Of a stretch of 64,000 bases of DNA, positions 61,189-64,000 are shown one piece after another. The notes below the pieces were generated by a model. That model saw only the letters and a list, made by a program, of their open reading frames with translations, was not told where the DNA came from and searched no databases. This stretch comes from Desulfomonilaceae bacterium (GTDB lineage Bacteria > Desulfobacterota > Desulfomonilia > Desulfomonilales > Desulfomonilaceae): the NCBI GenBank assembly GCA_041662605.1, contig JBAZSD010000023.1, positions 7,037 through 71,036 of the forward strand, read 5' to 3'. Numbering within the stretch: the first letter of the stretch is position 1; every line of letters starts with the position of its first letter. A program made the position numbers and the translations under genes.

Positions 61189-62301
61189 ATGCCTGAAAAA
61201 AAGAATAATAACTCCGAATCATCGGCTGAAACCAGCAATCGGGACGCTTCCAGGCTGCCAAACCCAGCCAGAATATATGCGGCGCCAGAGCAAGCCCGAT
61301 ATCTGGACCCAACCCAATTGGCTAAGCTGGAACAGGGGTTCCGGTCATGGGCTCAGGCTTCATCGCGGCCGGACGTATACTCTTCCCGGAAACGGATATT
61401 GTTGATCTTTCTTCTAATCCGTTATACCGGAGCCCGGCTCAGTGAGGTTTTAGGGCTTGACCTGCAGAGAGATGTCGATGGGTTAAAACATGTCGTTCGT
61501 TTCGGTAACATTGATTCAAGTCAGGCGAGTGGGCGAGAAGTCCAGATTTCTTCAGTCCTGACGTCTGAAATACAATCTGCGTTGAATGACCCTGCATTTT
61601 CAGAGTCGGTCGGGCCGTTGTTAAATGTGGACGCGGGTCACGTTCGACGCAAGTTTTATCAACGCTCGGTGGCCTGTGGTTTCGCGCAGGAGTTAGGTTC
61701 TCCAAACGCCATTCGTAGGGCCAGGGCCGTGGAACTGATGCAGGGGAACATGCCGCTGCCGGTAGTCCAGAGGGTTTTGGGCCACTCGACTCCGAATCTT
61801 ACAGCGTCATTTGTCGCTTTTTCCGACGAAGACATTCATCAGGTCGCAAGGCATTTTGTTGAAAGGGAAAACAGGCTTAAGAGCAGCGCCCGTAATACTT
61901 TTTTCGGGAAAATCGGTACCGTAAAGAAGGGTGACATCCAGTCCCAAATCGAGTTGGTAACTATTGATGGGGAGATTGTGACTACGGTTATCACGAATTA
62001 CAGCCTGAAAAGGCTGGGTCTGAAGGCCGGATCGCTGGTTACAGCCGAGGTCAAGGCCCCGTGGGTCATATTGGAAAAAGGCCCCGTCCGACCGTCAAGT
62101 ACCGCTGAGAACATATTCCACGGCGTTGTTTCGCAAATCGTTCGCGGTAGGCTTACGACTGAATTCATTGTCCGGATCCATGACGGGACTGAACTATGTT
62201 CGTTGGTCACCGAGAAAAGCAGACGCAAGCTCGACATCAAGGAAGGCGACGAAGTCTGGGTAATGTTCAACAGCTTTGCGGTAATTCTGCACGTGGATTA
62301 A
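61189..62301 (+). CDS. tunR: TunR-like regulator: inactive tyrosine-recombinase fold plus two TOBE domains
   Basis: Residues ~40-215 have the XerC/D recombinase fold: RYTGARLSEVLGL with Arg83, then PNAIRRARA and VQRVLGHSTP. Catalytic residues are partly lost: the HxxR histidine is Asn173 and the nucleophile Tyr is Phe208 (TASFVAF), so it should bind DNA but not recombine. Two TOBE/mop-like oxyanion domains follow (~236-302 and ~306-370; each ends near SLVTAEVKAPWVILEKG or EVWVMFNSFAVILHVD). This is the TunR tungstate/molybdate-responsive regulator family of sulfate reducers, one group of which represses TSUP transporters. The divergent TSUP gene fits precisely. Which anion it binds is not shown. 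Confidence 0.8.
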   Translation: MPEKKNNNSESSAETSNRDASRLPNPARIYAAPEQARYLDPTQLAKLEQGFRSWAQASSRPDVYSSRKRILLIFLLIRYTGARLSEVLGLDLQRDVDGLKHVVRFGNIDSSQASGREVQISSVLTSEIQSALNDPAFSESVGPLLNVDAGHVRRKFYQRSVACGFAQELGSPNAIRRARAVELMQGNMPLPVVQRVLGHSTPNLTASFVAFSDEDIHQVARHFVERENRLKSSARNTFFGKIGTVKKGDIQSQIELVTIDGEIVTTVITNYSLKRLGLKAGSLVTAEVKAPWVILEKGPVRPSSTAENIFHGVVSQIVRGRLTTEFIVRIHDGTELCSLVTEKSRRKLDIKEGDEVWVMFNSFAVILHVD

Positions 62302-62324
62302 ACAGTTTTTTTGAGGAGACGCGA

Positions 62325-62570
62325 ATGAGAAGAAAAAACGAACAAAAACTTGTTCACCAAGGGAAGTATGTGGCCGAGGTCGATGTTGATCTTGTGTATA
62401 CGGATGACGGATGGGAACCATATCTTACCGTGGATGACGCCAAGAGACTTGACGAAGTCAGGGAGGCCCTGGCGCGAGGGGACCTGGATAGGGCTTCACG
62501 GTACGGGCGAGTCTATATTCTAACCCCGGTAACTTCACAAACGGACGTGCCCGACCACGTAACGCCCTGA
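62325..62570 (+). CDS. Small conserved-looking hypothetical protein
   Basis: An ATG seven bases after GAGGAG opens 81 codons 23 bp after the TunR-like gene. The product starts with a basic segment (MRRKNEQKLVHQGKYVAEVD) and then WEPYLTVDDAKRLDEVREAL, RGDLDRASRYGRVYILTPV. It resembles short proteins found in many bacterial genomes near toxin-antitoxin or phage-defence genes, but I cannot name the family. It is likely cotranscribed with the regulator. Confidence 0.6.
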   Translation: MRRKNEQKLVHQGKYVAEVDVDLVYTDDGWEPYLTVDDAKRLDEVREALARGDLDRASRYGRVYILTPVTSQTDVPDHVTP

Positions 62571-62745
62571 AACCCTCACACGTTGTTTCAAGCTATCATA
62601 TTATTCATTGGTTTTCTATTTCCTGCCTTGTGTCATTTCGACCGTCACGGGAGAAATCTTTTCCGCTGGGGGAAAATGGGAAATTTTTACGTAATTGTGT
62701 GACGTGCCATATAACACACAATCCCGGGCTTTGGTCGATACAGGC

Positions 62746-63852
62746 TTATTGAGCTGCTTTGGCGCTTTCCGCAACAGAGGTTGATTCAGACACCCGGGTC
62801 ATAGAGCAGGTTTGTTGAAACCAACCCTGTCTGTTCAGTCGCTCCCAAGCTTTGGTGATATGATTCGGACTAAATATCTTTCGCTTCCGACTATTCCAAC
62901 CTTGCAATCCTCTTATGGCGGCATTTGGGTCGGTCATGGCCTCTTTCGATTCGTTCGTTGCAATCCAATGAATCGAAGCCAACAACTCCATACCATAAGG
63001 GGTCTCGAAACCTTCTATAAGATTCGCGACACGGTTTAGCCGATCTGTTACCGACATGTCAAAAGCCATGAGGAAAGCTTGGGCAGTTTCTGGGGCATCG
63101 GGAAGAAGATGAATTTCCGCCCGTTGAGATCTATCACCGTAACCGCTAATATAGTGTCCCTCCATGACTTGAAGAACATGGTTGAGGTTCTCGGCATAAG
63201 GTCCGTAGATATGTCGCACAAAGTTAAGGCGAAGTGGTTCACCCGCGCATTGTAAAAAATAGGCTAATTTCTGAATCTCCAAGAGGGTTAGTGAGTAATC
63301 AGGAATCTGATACAGATCCATGAGACGGATGAACAGAGCCCTGCCAATTGTCATGTTCGGCTTTTTTGTCCCCACTGGCATTTCATGAACGTTGGGAGCG
63401 CCTGATGGTTCGTAGAGGATTACAGTTACATCCTGGGCGCCTACAAAAGCAGATTCTATCAAGGGGCCGACTACTTTCCATTCAAGACCACCGGCTCCGC
63501 ACCCGAGCGGTGGAATGGCGATCGATTTTATCCCGAGCCTATGCGTTTCTTGCGCCAAATTCTCGAGCCCGGATTTAATATCCTCTAATCGAGACTTATT
63601 TTTCCAGTGCAATTTTGTTGGAAAGTTAATGATGTATTTGGGGTTCGACAGAGAAGAAGTCGTATGAGTGAACATACGACCCAAAACTACTTGTCCCGCC
63701 TTGCAGGCGACGCTATATTTTTTGAAATTTTCTGGAAACGCTCTTTTGAATTGAAGGGCTATGCCTTTACCCATCACACCGACACAATTTACGGTATTTA
63801 CCAAGGCCTCCGCATCTGCTTCCAGAAGATTACCCTTCGTTCTCTGAATCAT
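62746..63852 (-). CDS. darG: DarG antitoxin: macro-domain DNA ADP-ribosylglycohydrolase with C-terminal extension
   Basis: The macro domain (~1-150) has the DarG signatures VNTVNCVGVMGKGIALQFK and IPPLGCGAGGLEW, the ADP-ribose-binding loops that remove ADP-ribose from thymidine in DNA. After ~165, FIRLMDLYQIPDYSLTLLEIQKLAYFLQC begins a domain like the SocA/Panacea (DUF4065) type seen in longer DarG proteins and thought to hold the toxin. ATG 63852, six bases from GGAG, is favoured over 63864. The DarT toxin normally encoded just upstream is absent from 63865-64000. Confidence 0.85.
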   Translation of the reverse strand: MIQRTKGNLLEADAEALVNTVNCVGVMGKGIALQFKRAFPENFKKYSVACKAGQVVLGRMFTHTTSSLSNPKYIINFPTKLHWKNKSRLEDIKSGLENLAQETHRLGIKSIAIPPLGCGAGGLEWKVVGPLIESAFVGAQDVTVILYEPSGAPNVHEMPVGTKKPNMTIGRALFIRLMDLYQIPDYSLTLLEIQKLAYFLQCAGEPLRLNFVRHIYGPYAENLNHVLQVMEGHYISGYGDRSQRAEIHLLPDAPETAQAFLMAFDMSVTDRLNRVANLIEGFETPYGMELLASIHWIATNESKEAMTDPNAAIRGLQGWNSRKRKIFSPNHITKAWERLNRQGWFQQTCSMTRVSESTSVAESAKAAQ

Positions 63853-63878
63853 CATTGTCTCCATTTAGAAGTACCTGT

Positions 63879-63924
63879 TCAGCGACAATTACACTTGAGC
63901 GTCAACGACAATTACATTTGTGCA
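63879..63924. repeat. Two tandem 23-bp copies beside darG, possible IS end
   Basis: The copies share TCAxCGACAATTACAxTTG and continue for a 23-base period (63879-63901 and 63902-63924) with five differences. Such short repeats near a terminus occur in IS21-like elements. Beyond them the minus strand is open to 64000 without a recognised motif (MPPFQQIMDISNRQLL is its clearest stretch). An element entering from the right is possible. Confidence 0.4.
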
Positions 63925-64000
63925 TCTTTCGGTGAGTAGTTGTCTGTTAGAGATGTCCATAATTTGTTGGAAGGGGGCATTGTTTTGCAGACGACTGACG

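Noticed and set aside
61189..62301. Phage integrase / mobile-element marker
   Set aside because: The recombinase fold lacks its nucleophile tyrosine and carries TOBE domains, fitting a regulator; no att sites or phage genes accompany it.
1..64000. tRNA or rRNA genes
   Set aside because: No convincing T-arm/acceptor pattern or rRNA segment was seen by eye; a tRNAscan and barrnap run would be decisive.

Overview
The window reads as chromosomal DNA of an anaerobic, Gram-negative deltaproteobacterium (Desulfobacterota; Desulfomonile/Syntrophobacter-like would fit, but genus is inference). Support: hybrid cluster protein under an HcpR/Fnr-type regulator, LL-diaminopimelate aminotransferase, LPS genes (waaF, lpxB, an LPS kinase), a MoeA fused to a periplasmic-binding-like domain, and a TunR-type regulator beside a TSUP transporter, an arrangement known from sulfate reducers. 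No rRNA, tRNA, CRISPR array, complete prophage or complete IS was found.

Layout. 1-5.2 kb: a nitrosative-stress locus (Fe-S protein, HD protein, hcp, a sulfite-reductase-like gene broken by an in-frame TGA, and a divergent Crp/Fnr regulator), with a perfect 16-bp palindrome about 42 bp before the inferred hcp transcription start. 5.2-10 kb: small housekeeping genes, then an overlapping LPS operon (waaF, glycosyltransferase, LPS kinase). 10-20.7 kb: VIT/VWA protein, exported MsrA-MsrB, large hybrid histidine kinase, glycogen phosphorylase, SpoIIAA-like protein. 21-24 kb: a PerR-like regulator with its own operator, followed by cydAB. 24-29 kb on the minus strand: Rieske protein, discoidin-domain protein, M18 aminopeptidase, HtrA-like protease. 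29-32.5 kb: queD-folE2, a D-Ala-D-Ala carboxypeptidase, an MscS channel. 32.5-39 kb: dapL-carA, then a sigma/anti-sigma pair, a YchF-like GTPase and a phosphofructokinase.

39-45.3 kb is accessory in character: two secreted Cys/Pro-rich proteins flank a lone ABC-type binding protein, followed by a J-domain protein, an outer-membrane-type protein, an AT-rich gap and a second heptosyltransferase-like gene. 45.5-52.6 kb: tandem overlapping moeA genes, a membrane-anchored IscU/NifU-like protein, greA, a double-HAD phosphatase and lpxB. 52.9-57.8 kb: a tetraether-synthase-like radical SAM protein, a glycosyltransferase overlapping a ParB-like protein, a 50-residue antisense-oriented gene, and a spore-photoproduct-lyase-like radical SAM protein. 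58-62.6 kb: a secreted aromatic-rich protein, then a TSUP transporter divergent from a TunR-like regulator with two palindromes between them. The right edge holds a DarG antitoxin whose DarT partner is not adjacent; a 23-bp tandem repeat lies where darT would be expected.

The most distinctive points are the TunR-TSUP pair, the orphan darG beside an IS-like repeat, the TGA-interrupted redox gene, the Rieske protein with a shifted ligand, and the radical SAM/ParB-like cluster. No wholly new system can be proven from sequence alone. Start sites were moved from the longest open frame where a Shine-Dalgarno sequence decided the matter; TTG starts are fairly frequent here.
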